Shown here one piece after another: positions 1 to 7,671 of a DNA stretch of 38,289 bases. Under the pieces are notes generated by a model. That model was given only the letters and a program-made list of their open reading frames with translations. It had not been told where the DNA came from and made no database searches. Within the stretch, counting starts at the first letter, position 1; each line of letters opens with the position of its first letter. The stretch is from an uncultured Acetatifactor sp. (GTDB taxonomy: Bacteria > Bacillota > Clostridia > Lachnospirales > Lachnospiraceae), in contig CANQBS010000020.1 in assembly GCA_947589075.1 (NCBI GenBank), forward strand, positions 1-38,289. The letters are read 5' to 3'. A program made the position numbers and the translations under genes.

Positions 1-176
1 TTCCCATTCTGTGTAAAGGCGTCTGCTCCCATTGACCTATACTTTCTTATCCATTCCTGAAAACTTTTCTGTACAATCCCTAATCGTTTTGCAATGGCCT
101 GCTGTGATGTCTGCCCGTCCAGGTACTCCTGTACGGCGTTGATCATGACATCAGGTTCAAACTTTGTTCTTCCCAA
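1..176 (-). CDS. IS3-family transposase OrfA (helix-turn-helix subunit), N-terminal part only
   Basis: About 58 residues are visible before the frame leaves the window. They read as a short basic start, then a helix-turn-helix with the pattern EYLDGQTSQQAIAKRLGI followed by QEWIRKYRSMGADAF. This is typical of the OrfA or InsE/InsJ-like DNA-binding subunit that recognises the element's ends and is fused to the DDE catalytic part by frameshifting. The start used is TTG at 176-174, because AAGGGAG (190-184) sits about 8 bases upstream; no ATG is better placed. The gene lies inside the insertion sequence ending at 244 and faces away from the rest of the window. Family assignment is by pattern only, and the catalytic subunit is not visible. 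Confidence 0.7.
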   Translation of the reverse strand, partial: MGRTKFEPDVMINAVQEYLDGQTSQQAIAKRLGIVQKSFQEWIRKYRSMGADAFTQNG

Positions 177-180
177 TAAA

Positions 181-240
181 ATGCTCCCTTCCAGGCAAAC
201 AAGCTTTTATTATTTCACTTGTCTACCTAAAAGGGAGCAT
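181..240 (-). promoter_or_regulatory. Hairpin at the IS end that sequesters the transposase ribosome binding site
   Basis: The arms 181-203 and 218-240 are inverted repeats of 23 positions. The outer ten (ATGCTCCCTT / AAGGGAGCAT) are perfect. The four mismatches in the DNA become G-U wobbles only in minus-strand RNA, so the fold is better as transposase-sense RNA. One arm contains the AAGGGAG Shine-Dalgarno. A transcript entering from outside the element would hide the site, while one starting inside the arm would not. Such protection against read-through is known for several insertion sequences; here it is inferred. Confidence 0.6.
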
Positions 241-247
241 ATCAATT

Positions 248-268
248 GCAGACCCCTGCGGGTTTTTT
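248..268 (+). terminator. Short intrinsic terminator of a gene left of the window
   Basis: ACCC-CTGC-GGGT followed directly by six T. The stem is short, with an alternative GCAG/CTGC pairing just before it, so strength is uncertain. It lies outside the insertion sequence and probably ended a transcript that the element has since interrupted. Confidence 0.45.
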
Positions 269-373
269 AATATTCTCGGAAGGATCACTTTTCTGACAGC
301 TTATGATGCTCCCAGATGAAGATGGGGTGAAGACCGGAGATGAAGAACTGGGGGAAAGTCGGATTGATATAGA

Positions 374-414
374 ATACCATTTCCCTTGAAATGCAGGTAA
401 AATAATGGTATATT
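374..414 (+). promoter_or_regulatory. Promoter with overlapping inverted repeat, upstream of the GTPase-NYN gene
   Basis: TTGAAA (386-391) and TATATT (409-414) are separated by 17 bases. A perfect 8-bp inverted repeat, ATACCATT (374-381) and AATGGTAT (404-411), flanks the -35 box and overlaps the -10 box, which suits a repressor site. The predicted leader to the start at 531 is about 110 bases. The rest of 273-373 shows no gene. Confidence 0.5.
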
Positions 415-530
415 TGATTTGCGGAAGAAATTACCTGCTGACCGATTTCTGAAAATAGTATGGATTGTTTCGCCGATATTGGGGTGTGAAACCAGAAATT
501 CGGTGGAAACAGAATCACCAGAGGGAAATG

Positions 531-3419
531 ATGTCAGAGAAAAGTAGAAAGGCGGTGGTGGGGATCCTGGCCCATGTGGATGCGGGAAAAACCACCCTTG
601 CAGAGGGAATTTTATATTTGAACGGCGCGCTGCGTAAGCTGGGCAGGGTGGACCATAGGGACGCTTTCCTGGACACCTATGAGCTGGAAAGGGCCAGAGG
701 GATTACGATTTTTTCCAAGCAGGCTCTTGTGACGCTGGGAGACTGGGAGCTGACGCTGCTGGATACCCCCGGACATGTGGATTTTTCCGCGGAGATGGAA
801 CGCACGCTGCAGGTCCTGGATGCGGCGATCCTGTTGGTGAGCGGCGCCGACGGCGTGCAGGGGCATGTGGAGACTCTGTGGAGGCTGCTCGCCCGGTATC
901 GGGTTCCTGTTTTCCTTTTTATCAATAAGATGGATCAGGAGGGAACGGATCGGATGGCGCTTTTAAAGGAAGTGCAGCAGCGCCTGGACGAGCGGTGCGT
1001 TGATTTCGGCGTCGATTGCATGGAGCCGGAGGAGGCCCGAAAGCGCCGTAAAAAGGGGGAGTCTGTCAACACCAGGGAAGTATGGCTGGAAAATACGGCC
1101 ATGTGTGAAGAGTCGCTTATGGAGGAGTATCTGGAAAGCGGAACCTTGTCCGAAGACGGGATCCGGCGTGCTATTGCGGACAGAAAGGTCTTTCCCTGCT
1201 TTTTTGGCTCTGCCCTGAAGCTCATCGGAGTGGAAGAGTTTTTGGAAGGGCTACAGCAGTACCTGTCCGTAAGAAGCAGTTCGGGAGGATTAGAATTTGG
1301 GGCCAGGGTTTTCAAGATTTCCAGGGATCCCCAGGGCAACAGGCTGACCCATATGAAAATAACGGGCGGCAGCCTTAAGGTGAAGTCCGTGATCGACGGG
1401 GAAAAGGTGGATCAGATCCGCATTTATAACGGCGCGGGATATAAGCTGGCGGAGGAGGTCTGTCAGGGAACCGTCTGCGCCGTAACGGGACTGTTCCATA
1501 CCCGAAGCGGGCAGGGGCTTGGTTCAGAACAGGAGGGAGAGGTGCCTCTGCTGGAGCCGGTGCTCACTTATCAGATCAGGATTCCGGAGGACAGCGATGC
1601 GGCGACGGTTCTGGGAAAGCTGCGTCAGCTTGAAGAAGAGATCCCTGAGCTTCATATCGTCTGGAAGGAAGCGGTGGGAGAGATCCACGCCCAGGTCATG
1701 GGAGAGGTGCAGATAGAGATATTAAAGAGTCTGATCCGGGAACGGTTTGGGCTGTATGTGGAGTTTGATGAAGGAAGCATTGTTTATAAGGAAACCATCG
1801 CGGCTCCCGTGGAGGGTATCGGGCATTTTGAACCCTTAAGGCATTATGCGGAGGTGCATCTTTTGATGGAACCTTTAGAGCCGGGGAGCGGTCTGCAGTT
1901 TGCCGCCGCCTGCAGCGAGGATGAATTGGACCGCAATTGGCAGCGGCTGGTCCTGACCCATTTGGAAGAGCGCAGGCATGTGGGAGTGCTGACCGGATCG
2001 GAAATCACGGATATGAAGATCACATTGGTGGCAGGACGCGCGCACCTGAAGCATACGGAAGGGGGAGACTTCCGCCAGGCGACCTACAGGGCTGTGCGGC
2101 AGGGACTCAGGAAAGCAGAAAGCATTCTTTTGGAGCCTGTTTATGAATTTTCTCTGGAAGTGCCGTCGGAAGCGACCGGACGCGCCATGACCGATATCCA
2201 GAAGATGCAGGGCAGCTTTCAGCCTCCTGAAATGAATGGGGAGTTTACGGTGCTCAGGGGAAAGGCTCCTGTGGTGAATATGCGGGGCTACCAGTCGGAG
2301 GTGATTTCTTATACCAGGGGGCGCGGGCGTCTGATCTGTATTTTAAGCGGTTATGAGCCCTGTCACAATGCCCCGGAAGTGATAGAGCAGATCGGTTATG
2401 ATCCGGAGGCGGATCTGGCGAACCCTGCCGGAAGCGTTTTCTGTGCCCATGGGGCAGGATTTGTGGTGAACTGGGATCAGGTGGAGCAATTTGCCCATGT
2501 GGAGAGCGGAATCGACATGAAAAGCATAGAGGGCGCGGCATATCGGCATGATGTCGGATGGAGTGCCCCGGGTGGAGCCATGCCGGATGAAGAAGGGCAG
2601 TCTGGGCGGAAAAAGGATTCTGCTGCCGGGAGAAGTTCGTCAGGAACCAGGGCATATAGTTCGTCAGGAAGCAAAGCATATGCCAGCGATGAGGAGCTGG
2701 AAGAGATTTTTGTCAGAACCTATGGTCCCATTAAAAGAGACCGCAACAGATTTAACCGCAACAGGGGGCAGGAGATCCTGGAATCCCGGGTCGGGAATCC
2801 GGTCAAGGAGAGTCAGAATCTGGTCGGGGAGAAACAGAATCCGGTCGGGAGAAGACAGAATCCGGTCGGAAAAAAGCAGAATTCCACTAGGGAAAAACAG
2901 GAGGAATATCTTCTTGTGGACGGCTATAATATTATTTTCGCGTGGGAGGACCTGCGGGAGCTGTCTGAGGTGAACATTGACGCCGCCAGAAGCAAGTTGA
3001 TGGATATCTTATGCAATTACCAGGGCTTTTGCCGGAATACAGTGATTTTGGTTTATGACGCATATAAGGTAAAGGGTAACCCCGGAAGTGTGGAGAAGTA
3101 TCATAATATTTATGTGGTCTATACGAAGGAAGCGGAGACTGCCGATCAGTATATTGAAAAGACCGTTCACCGGATCGGGAAAAAGTATCATGTGACGGTG
3201 GCAACCTCCGACGCCCTGGAACAGATGATCATATGGGGAGAAGGGGCGGTCAGGATGTCCGCGGCTGGACTGCGTGAGGAGATACGGAATGTGAATGCCC
3301 GGATCAGGGAGGCTTCGGAGCAGTCCGCCCCCGGCAGGAAGCATTATCCTTTCCGGGACATGACGGAAAAGCTGGTTGTGGGGCAGGAGAATACGGACAG
3401 CGGGACGGCGGGTGAATAA
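531..3419 (+). CDS. TetM/EF-G-type translation GTPase fused to a C-terminal NYN (YacP/Rae1-like) ribonuclease domain
   Basis: The protein has 962 residues, against about 640 for Tet(M). The N-terminal part has the order of a ribosomal protection protein: P-loop AHVDAGKT (14-21), switch region with RGITI, DTPGHVDF, the NKMD guanine motif, then EF-G-like domains II-V ending near residue 690. A hydrophilic linker follows (about 690-790). The end is a NYN/PIN-like domain with VDGYN (796-800), an ETADQYIE acidic motif and VATSDALEQ, the pattern of YacP/Rae1, which cleaves mRNA in the ribosomal A site in Bacillus subtilis. A factor that docks at the A site joined to an A-site nuclease suggests a stalled-ribosome or mRNA-quality role; that is inference, and tetracycline resistance is unproven. 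ATG 531 is preferred over an upstream TTG at 465 because AGAGGG lies just before it; ATG 528 is also possible. A TPR gene follows 78 bases downstream. Confidence 0.85.
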   Translation: MSEKSRKAVVGILAHVDAGKTTLAEGILYLNGALRKLGRVDHRDAFLDTYELERARGITIFSKQALVTLGDWELTLLDTPGHVDFSAEMERTLQVLDAAILLVSGADGVQGHVETLWRLLARYRVPVFLFINKMDQEGTDRMALLKEVQQRLDERCVDFGVDCMEPEEARKRRKKGESVNTREVWLENTAMCEESLMEEYLESGTLSEDGIRRAIADRKVFPCFFGSALKLIGVEEFLEGLQQYLSVRSSSGGLEFGARVFKISRDPQGNRLTHMKITGGSLKVKSVIDGEKVDQIRIYNGAGYKLAEEVCQGTVCAVTGLFHTRSGQGLGSEQEGEVPLLEPVLTYQIRIPEDSDAATVLGKLRQLEEEIPELHIVWKEAVGEIHAQVMGEVQIEILKSLIRERFGLYVEFDEGSIVYKETIAAPVEGIGHFEPLRHYAEVHLLMEPLEPGSGLQFAAACSEDELDRNWQRLVLTHLEERRHVGVLTGSEITDMKITLVAGRAHLKHTEGGDFRQATYRAVRQGLRKAESILLEPVYEFSLEVPSEATGRAMTDIQKMQGSFQPPEMNGEFTVLRGKAPVVNMRGYQSEVISYTRGRGRLICILSGYEPCHNAPEVIEQIGYDPEADLANPAGSVFCAHGAGFVVNWDQVEQFAHVESGIDMKSIEGAAYRHDVGWSAPGGAMPDEEGQSGRKKDSAAGRSSSGTRAYSSSGSKAYASDEELEEIFVRTYGPIKRDRNRFNRNRGQEILESRVGNPVKESQNLVGEKQNPVGRRQNPVGKKQNSTREKQEEYLLVDGYNIIFAWEDLRELSEVNIDAARSKLMDILCNYQGFCRNTVILVYDAYKVKGNPGSVEKYHNIYVVYTKEAETADQYIEKTVHRIGKKYHVTVATSDALEQMIIWGEGAVRMSAAGLREEIRNVNARIREASEQSAPGRKHYPFRDMTEKLVVGQENTDSGTAGE
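2813..2890 (+). repeat. In-frame 21-bp tandem repeat in the interdomain linker
   Basis: Three to four units start with CAGAAT at 2813, 2834, 2855 and 2876. They encode QNLVGEK, QNPVGRR, QNPVGKK and QNSTREK. They lie between the GTPase body and the NYN domain, so copy-number change would lengthen or shorten a basic, flexible tether without breaking the frame. Confidence 0.8.
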
Positions 3420-3497
3420 AAGCTCCTGGTGAGGGAGACTAGAAGGAAATTTTTTCAAGGGAAATGGCTGCAGGATCAGAAAGGCGGTTATATAGAA

Positions 3498-6050
3498 ATG
3501 TTGGATTTATCGGCGATCACAAAACAGGTAGACAGCCTGCTGGATGAAAATAAGGGGCAGGAAGCGGAAAATCTCATGAAGGAAAGCATTGTCCAGGCAG
3601 TGCGGGAGGAGGATGACAGCGCGCTGCTTTCTCTTTTAAATGAGCTGATCGGGTATTATCGGGAAACCAGCCAGAGGGAGGCTTCTTATCAGCTGGCGGA
3701 TCAGGCGAAGCTGCTGCTGGGAAGGATGGGGCTGGAGGGAACGATCCCTTATGCCACGACGCTGCTCAATATAGCCAATGCTTATCGCGCTGGAGGAAGG
3801 CTTTCGGATTCCATGGCCCATTATCAGGAGGTTGTGGAGATATACAGAAAGCTCCTTGCCCCGGATGATATGCTGGTGGCGAGCCTTCATAATAACATAA
3901 GTCTGCTTTATCAGGAGATGGGGGATTTTGAACGGGCGAAGGAGCACCTTCTGAGCGCCCTGTCGGTCGTGGAGCGTAAACCTGAGGCTTATTTTGAGCT
4001 GGCGGTGACTTATTCCAACCTGGCGGCAACCTGCCTTCGCTTAAATCAGGATGAGGAAGCCGCCGGGTATTTTCGAAAAGCGATCGCTATTTTTGAAGAG
4101 CACGGGGTGGAGGAGGCCCACTACAGCGCGGCGGTTTCTGCTCTGGGAACCTATTATTATAAAAAAGGGGAATATGCAAAGGCGGCGGAAAGCTTCCGCA
4201 AGGCCATGGACTGTGTGCGCAGGTCTCTGGGAGAAAATGAACATTACCATCGCCTGAAGGAAAATCTGGAAATCTGCCTGAAACAGATGAAAAATGGGGA
4301 GGAGAGCTTTCAGTCCGGGCTGTCTCTCTGCAGGGCATATTATGAGGAATACGGAAGGCCCATGATCCGGGAATGCTTCCCGGAATATGCGGACAGAATT
4401 GCCGCAGGACTCGTGGGAGAAGGCTCTGATTGTTTTGGCTATGACGATGAACTTTCCAGAGATCATGACTGGGGACCGGGTTTTTGCCTGTGGGTGACAC
4501 AGGAGACCTGGGATCAGATCGGGGAAGCCCTGCAGGAGGCTTATGAACAGCTTCCAAAGGAATACAGGGGATATGTCAGGACGGTGAGTCCCCAGGGAAA
4601 GGACAGGCGGGGGGTGCAGACAATCAACAGCTTCTACAGCCGCCTGCTTGGAGAAAAGGATTGGGAAACACTGGGAAGGTCGCTGACGGAAGGGAAGAAA
4701 TCTGGGAAGGATTCTGGAAATGATTCCGAGAACGGTCCCGAGAATGATTCCGGAAAGAATTCTGGAGAAAAAATGGGAAAGAAAAGCGAAGCAGTCTCCG
4801 GGAGGATGCTGGAGGACGGGGACTGGCAGCAGATGTCCGATTCCGCCCTGGCGGCAAGCGTCAATGGGGAAGTTTTCTGTGACGGCGAAGGGATATTCAG
4901 CGCCGTGAGGGAAGAACTCCGCAGGGGATATCCGGAACACATCCTGTTTTTAAAGCTGGCGGAAAGTGCTGCGAGATTTTCCCAGACGGGGCAGTATAAT
5001 TACGGCCGTATGGGAAAGCGGGGCGATGCCGTGACAGCCCAGGTGATGCTGGGGGATTGTCTCAGGGAGTCGATGAAGCTGTGCCTCTACATGGAAAACA
5101 ACTATCCGCCCCATGACAAGTGGCTGCATAAGGCTGTCAGCGGACTTGCGGGCTATGAAGGGGCGCAAGCTTTGCTCCGGGAGATCGCAGCCGTCAGAGG
5201 GGCAGGGCAGGAGGACGTCGGGGCGGAAGGAACCGGACAAATGGGAACCGGGGCAGAAACTGCCGGACAAAAAGAGGTCAGACAAAAGCCGGGGATCCCG
5301 GAGCTGGTGGAGCAGCTGGCCGGATTTCTTGCGGCAAAGCTTTATGAAAAGGGCTATATCAGCGATACGGATCCCTATCTGGACGCCCATACGGAGGAGC
5401 TTCTGATGAAAGCCCGGTTTGCCCGCAGGAGTGACAAAGAACTGGTGGAGGATATCGCAAAGCTGGAGTTTGAAGCCTTTGATAAAGTGCGCAACGTGGG
5501 GGGCAGGGCGGACTGCCAGAATGACTGGTATACCTTTAATATCATGCGGCAGAGTCAGTACCTGACCTGGAACCGGACCATGCTGCTGCAGTATCTGTAT
5601 GATTTCCACAGGGAGCTGGCCAGAGGGCATAACCTGATCACCGAAAAGTATGGCCGCATGATGGAGAGCACGGCGCCGGAAGAGTATGAGGCGCTGAAGG
5701 AGCATTTCCCGGAGCTGGGCGAGGAAAAGAAGGCGATCATCGAGGCCATTGTTAGCCTGCAGGTGGGTTGGATGGAGGAGTTTGAAGCGCACTATCCAAC
5801 CCTTGCGGGCAACGCCAGAAGCGTGCATACTTCTGACGATAATCTGTATAATACCTCCTATGAAACCTATCTTAGGGGAGAGCTGGGCACCTATTCCGAT
5901 AAGATGCTGGAGCTTTACGGAAGGTATGTGGTGGATCATGCCAGGGAAGGTAAAAATCTTGCTTATGAGATCATGACCAACAGTGTGAAAATGTACGGTT
6001 ATCCGGATCTGCAGAAAGCGGAAGAGGAGATGAGCAGGTTCCAGATCTAG
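3498..6050 (+). CDS. TPR protein with DUF4037 (nucleotidyltransferase-like) and DUF4125 domains
   Basis: The product has 850 residues. The first 280 or so contain tetratricopeptide-type helical repeats (for example LLNIANAYRAGGRLSDSMAHY and ALGTYYYKKGEYAKAAESF). Around residues 307-327 is GEGSDCFGYDDELSRDHDW, the hallmark of DUF4037, a nucleotidyltransferase-fold family with GSD and acidic motifs. From about residue 646 to the end is a DUF4125-like helical domain (RNVGGRADCQND, MMESTAPEEYE, TSYETYLRGEL). Two low-complexity Gly/Ser/Glu linkers (near 400 and 570) separate the parts. ATG 3498 is chosen over a GTG at 3429, because AAAGGCGG precedes it. The substrate is unknown. The position just downstream of the GTPase-NYN gene, with a terminator only after this gene, suggests co-transcription and perhaps a joint role in translation or RNA modification. 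Confidence 0.8.
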   Translation: MLDLSAITKQVDSLLDENKGQEAENLMKESIVQAVREEDDSALLSLLNELIGYYRETSQREASYQLADQAKLLLGRMGLEGTIPYATTLLNIANAYRAGGRLSDSMAHYQEVVEIYRKLLAPDDMLVASLHNNISLLYQEMGDFERAKEHLLSALSVVERKPEAYFELAVTYSNLAATCLRLNQDEEAAGYFRKAIAIFEEHGVEEAHYSAAVSALGTYYYKKGEYAKAAESFRKAMDCVRRSLGENEHYHRLKENLEICLKQMKNGEESFQSGLSLCRAYYEEYGRPMIRECFPEYADRIAAGLVGEGSDCFGYDDELSRDHDWGPGFCLWVTQETWDQIGEALQEAYEQLPKEYRGYVRTVSPQGKDRRGVQTINSFYSRLLGEKDWETLGRSLTEGKKSGKDSGNDSENGPENDSGKNSGEKMGKKSEAVSGRMLEDGDWQQMSDSALAASVNGEVFCDGEGIFSAVREELRRGYPEHILFLKLAESAARFSQTGQYNYGRMGKRGDAVTAQVMLGDCLRESMKLCLYMENNYPPHDKWLHKAVSGLAGYEGAQALLREIAAVRGAGQEDVGAEGTGQMGTGAETAGQKEVRQKPGIPELVEQLAGFLAAKLYEKGYISDTDPYLDAHTEELLMKARFARRSDKELVEDIAKLEFEAFDKVRNVGGRADCQNDWYTFNIMRQSQYLTWNRTMLLQYLYDFHRELARGHNLITEKYGRMMESTAPEEYEALKEHFPELGEEKKAIIEAIVSLQVGWMEEFEAHYPTLAGNARSVHTSDDNLYNTSYETYLRGELGTYSDKMLELYGRYVVDHAREGKNLAYEIMTNSVKMYGYPDLQKAEEEMSRFQI

Positions 6051-6074
6051 AAATAACTTATCTAGAAATAACTT
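6046..6074 (+). repeat. 15-bp tandem duplication across a stop codon
   Basis: TCTAGAAATAACTT occurs at 6046-6059 and again at 6061-6074. The first copy contains the TAG stop of the preceding gene. Confidence 0.8.
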
Positions 6075-6084
6075 GCAGACGAGA

Positions 6085-6121
6085 GGCGGGGATGAAAAGC
6101 TTGGACTCCCCGCCATATTTT
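6085..6121 (+). terminator. Intrinsic terminator after the TPR-DUF4037-DUF4125 gene
   Basis: A perfect 8-bp stem, GGCGGGGA / TCCCCGCC, with a 14-base loop is followed by ATATTTTT. It closes the transcription unit that begins at the promoter near 386. Confidence 0.85.
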
Positions 6122-6241
6122 TGCCAGGATTTTCTTTGTGCGAAGGGAAGGAAAACATTATGGTTGAAAGATTGATTATACGGTCTGTATGGTAAAAAAT
6201 CAATCTGTATCTGGAATAACCATCGACAGATGTCTTACTTA

Positions 6242-6270
6242 TTGACGAACCGTATTGGATATGCTAAAGT
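6242..6270 (+). promoter_or_regulatory. Probable promoter of the Rpn-family nuclease gene
   Basis: TTGACG (6242-6247), a 17-base spacer and TAAAGT (6265-6270). It would give a leader of about 240 bases before the gene at 6519. The region 6122-6241 holds nothing I recognise. Confidence 0.45.
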
Positions 6271-6428
6271 AATCTTGTTATAAAAATTCGATATTTTCTG
6301 AGCGTTTCTTAAGTGTTTTTCTGCACTTTCCGGCAATTTCAGCCACAGATACTCAGAAGGATACAAAAATGGAAGATGGGGGAATCTGTGACAGAACCGG
6401 AGAGGGCGCCGAATCTCCCCGAAACCTG

Positions 6429-6494
6429 AAAGGAACTTTTTAAAGGAACCTTTTGGAAAAACTTTTTGAGGGTACTTTTTAAAGGAACTTTTTT
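6429..6494 (+). repeat. Degenerate AAAGGAACTTTTT repeats in the leader of the Rpn gene
   Basis: Four or more imperfect copies of an AAAGGAAC-TTTTT unit fill the sequence just before the ribosome binding site GGGAGG. The units contain several SD-like purine runs and can pair locally (AAAGG with CCTTT). Function is unknown; slippage is a simple explanation. Confidence 0.6.
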
Positions 6495-6518
6495 AAGAAA
6501 CTGTTTTAGGGAGGTATT

Positions 6519-7544
6519 ATGGGAAGGATCAATGATGTGATGCTGGACTATCTGAAGGATAATGCCAGGTTTGCAGATTTATTCAACGGCTGTTGCTTTC
6601 AAGGACAGAAGGTAGTAGAAGCCTCGGATCTGACAGAAGGGTCAGAAATTTATGTGGAGCGTGGGGAAGGGGTACGAAGAAGGGAAAAGCAGGATTTATT
6701 GTTGCAGAAGAGGGATGATAAATCAGGTCTTTCTGCATCTGCAGGTATCCAGAAGAAATCTGTAAAGAGGGAACGGGATATTAAGAAAATTCTGAAATCT
6801 GGAATGACTTTAAGGATTCTGGGAGTGGAAAACCAAGAGCATGTAGATTATACCATGCCCTGGAGGGTGATGGGATATGACTATCACGAGTATGGGGAGC
6901 AGGTTAAGGAAAGGCGGAGAAAAAATAAAGACGCCGGCGTTCTACCCACAGATGCGCAGTACCTTTGCGGTTTGCGGAAGGAAGACCGCCTTGCTCCATG
7001 TTATACCATCTGCCTGTACCATGGGGAGGACCACTGGGATGGTCCCAGGAATCTGAAGGATATGATGCAGTTTGAAGAAGGGAACAGCCATTGGAAAGAG
7101 TTGTTTTCTGATTATAGGATGAATTTGGTGTGCTTGAATGAAATGGAGGATTTTTCCTGTTTCCATTCTCCGCTCAGAGAGCTGCTTGAATTGATTCCAT
7201 ACCGCAGGGATAAGAAAGCATTGATAGGATTTCTGGAAAGCCATCCGGCCTACCAGACCTTGGATGAAGAGACAGCAGAGGCAGCAGGGGAATTGGTAGG
7301 ACTAAAAAATTTTATAGAAGGAAAGGAAAAATATGAAGAAAGGGGTACTTATAATATGTGCACGGCGGTAAGGGAACTGATAGAAGACAGTAAATCTGAG
7401 GGAAGAAAAGAAGGAGAAGCCAGCTTTTCTTCCCTGACATTAAAGCTGATCAATGCTGGCCGGATAGCGGATTTAGAAAGAGCCGCGAAGGATGGGAGCT
7501 TCCGGGAACGGTTGTATAGAGAATTAGAAATTCATAGAGAATAA
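6519..7544 (+). CDS. Rpn-family recombination-promoting nuclease / putative transposase (PD-(D/E)XK)
   Basis: The 341-residue product starts MGRINDVMLDYLKDNARFA and has the layout of Rpn/PDDEXK-type proteins common in Lachnospiraceae: an N-terminal conserved helix with DLFNGCCFQG, then ILGVENQEHVDYTMPWRVM with YDYHEYGEQ, where the E-x-Q replaces the classic E-x-K. RpnA-type enzymes are Ca-stimulated DNA endonucleases that raise RecA-independent recombination; activity here is inferred. The ATG has GGGAGG seven bases upstream. The gene stands alone, is visibly more AT-rich than its neighbours and is bordered by tandem repeats on both sides, which fits a mobile or recently gained gene. The C-terminus (SEGRKEGEASFSS and on) is the usual charged tail. 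Confidence 0.75.
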   Translation: MGRINDVMLDYLKDNARFADLFNGCCFQGQKVVEASDLTEGSEIYVERGEGVRRREKQDLLLQKRDDKSGLSASAGIQKKSVKRERDIKKILKSGMTLRILGVENQEHVDYTMPWRVMGYDYHEYGEQVKERRRKNKDAGVLPTDAQYLCGLRKEDRLAPCYTICLYHGEDHWDGPRNLKDMMQFEEGNSHWKELFSDYRMNLVCLNEMEDFSCFHSPLRELLELIPYRRDKKALIGFLESHPAYQTLDEETAEAAGELVGLKNFIEGKEKYEERGTYNMCTAVRELIEDSKSEGRKEGEASFSSLTLKLINAGRIADLERAAKDGSFRERLYRELEIHRE

Positions 7545-7572
7545 GAAATTCATAGAGAATAAGAAATTCCCA
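7521..7572 (+). repeat. 18-bp tandem repeat across the end of the Rpn gene
   Basis: GAATTAGAAATTCATAGA, GAATAAGAAATTCATAGA and a partial third unit begin at 7521, 7539 and 7557. The TAA stop of the gene lies in the second unit. A one-base difference between units (T to A) is what makes TTA read as TAA. Confidence 0.8.
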
Positions 7573-7606
7573 CAGAACTGCCGGAAAACCGGTGAATCTG
7601 TGGGAA
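7567..7606 (+). terminator. Stable hairpin after the Rpn gene
   Basis: TTCCCACAGA pairs perfectly with TCTGTGGGAA, with an inner CCGG/CCGG stem. There is no T run, so it may protect the 3' end of the mRNA or terminate inefficiently. Confidence 0.45.
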
Positions 7607-7645
7607 CATTCGAAAAATTCGAAATGAAAAAAGCGAAACCTTTTT

Positions 7646-7670
7646 AGGATGGTGTCTTTACCGCCATCCT
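7646..7670. terminator. Hairpin between convergent Rpn and kdgK genes
   Basis: AGGATGG / CCATCCT is a perfect 7-bp stem directly beyond the kdgK stop. On the plus strand GTTATCTTTT follows; on the minus strand a T run comes only about 15 bases later. It is probably the shared end region of the two convergent units. Confidence 0.45.
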
Positions 7671-7671
7671 G

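Larger units (their letters stand above)
1..244 (-). mobile_element. IS3-family (IS150-like) insertion sequence, partial, one terminus
   Basis: Read on the minus strand, the sequence from 244 downward begins with TG and continues into a CTCCC...TTTTAGGTAGACAAG pattern, which resembles IS150-group termini. Just inside it lies the start of a helix-turn-helix transposase reading frame. The element continues off the left edge, so its other end, target duplication and total length cannot be seen. The boundary at 244 is inferred from the terminal TG and from the position of the hairpin and ORF. Confidence 0.65.

Noticed and set aside
285..518. 77-residue minus-strand ORF before the GTPase gene
   Set aside because: No ribosome binding site, Phe/Ile-rich, overlaps the promoter and start of the real gene.
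531..3419. Tetracycline resistance gene
   Set aside because: The protein is much longer than Tet(M)/Tet(O), is divergent and carries a nuclease domain; similarity alone does not show resistance.
4041..4940. 299-residue minus-strand ORF opposite the TPR gene
   Set aside because: Low-complexity Pro/Phe/Ser translation, no start context, and fully antisense to a gene with clear DUF4037/DUF4125 motifs.
4950..6203. 417-residue minus-strand ORF
   Set aside because: Antisense shadow of the same gene; no recognisable motif or ribosome binding site.
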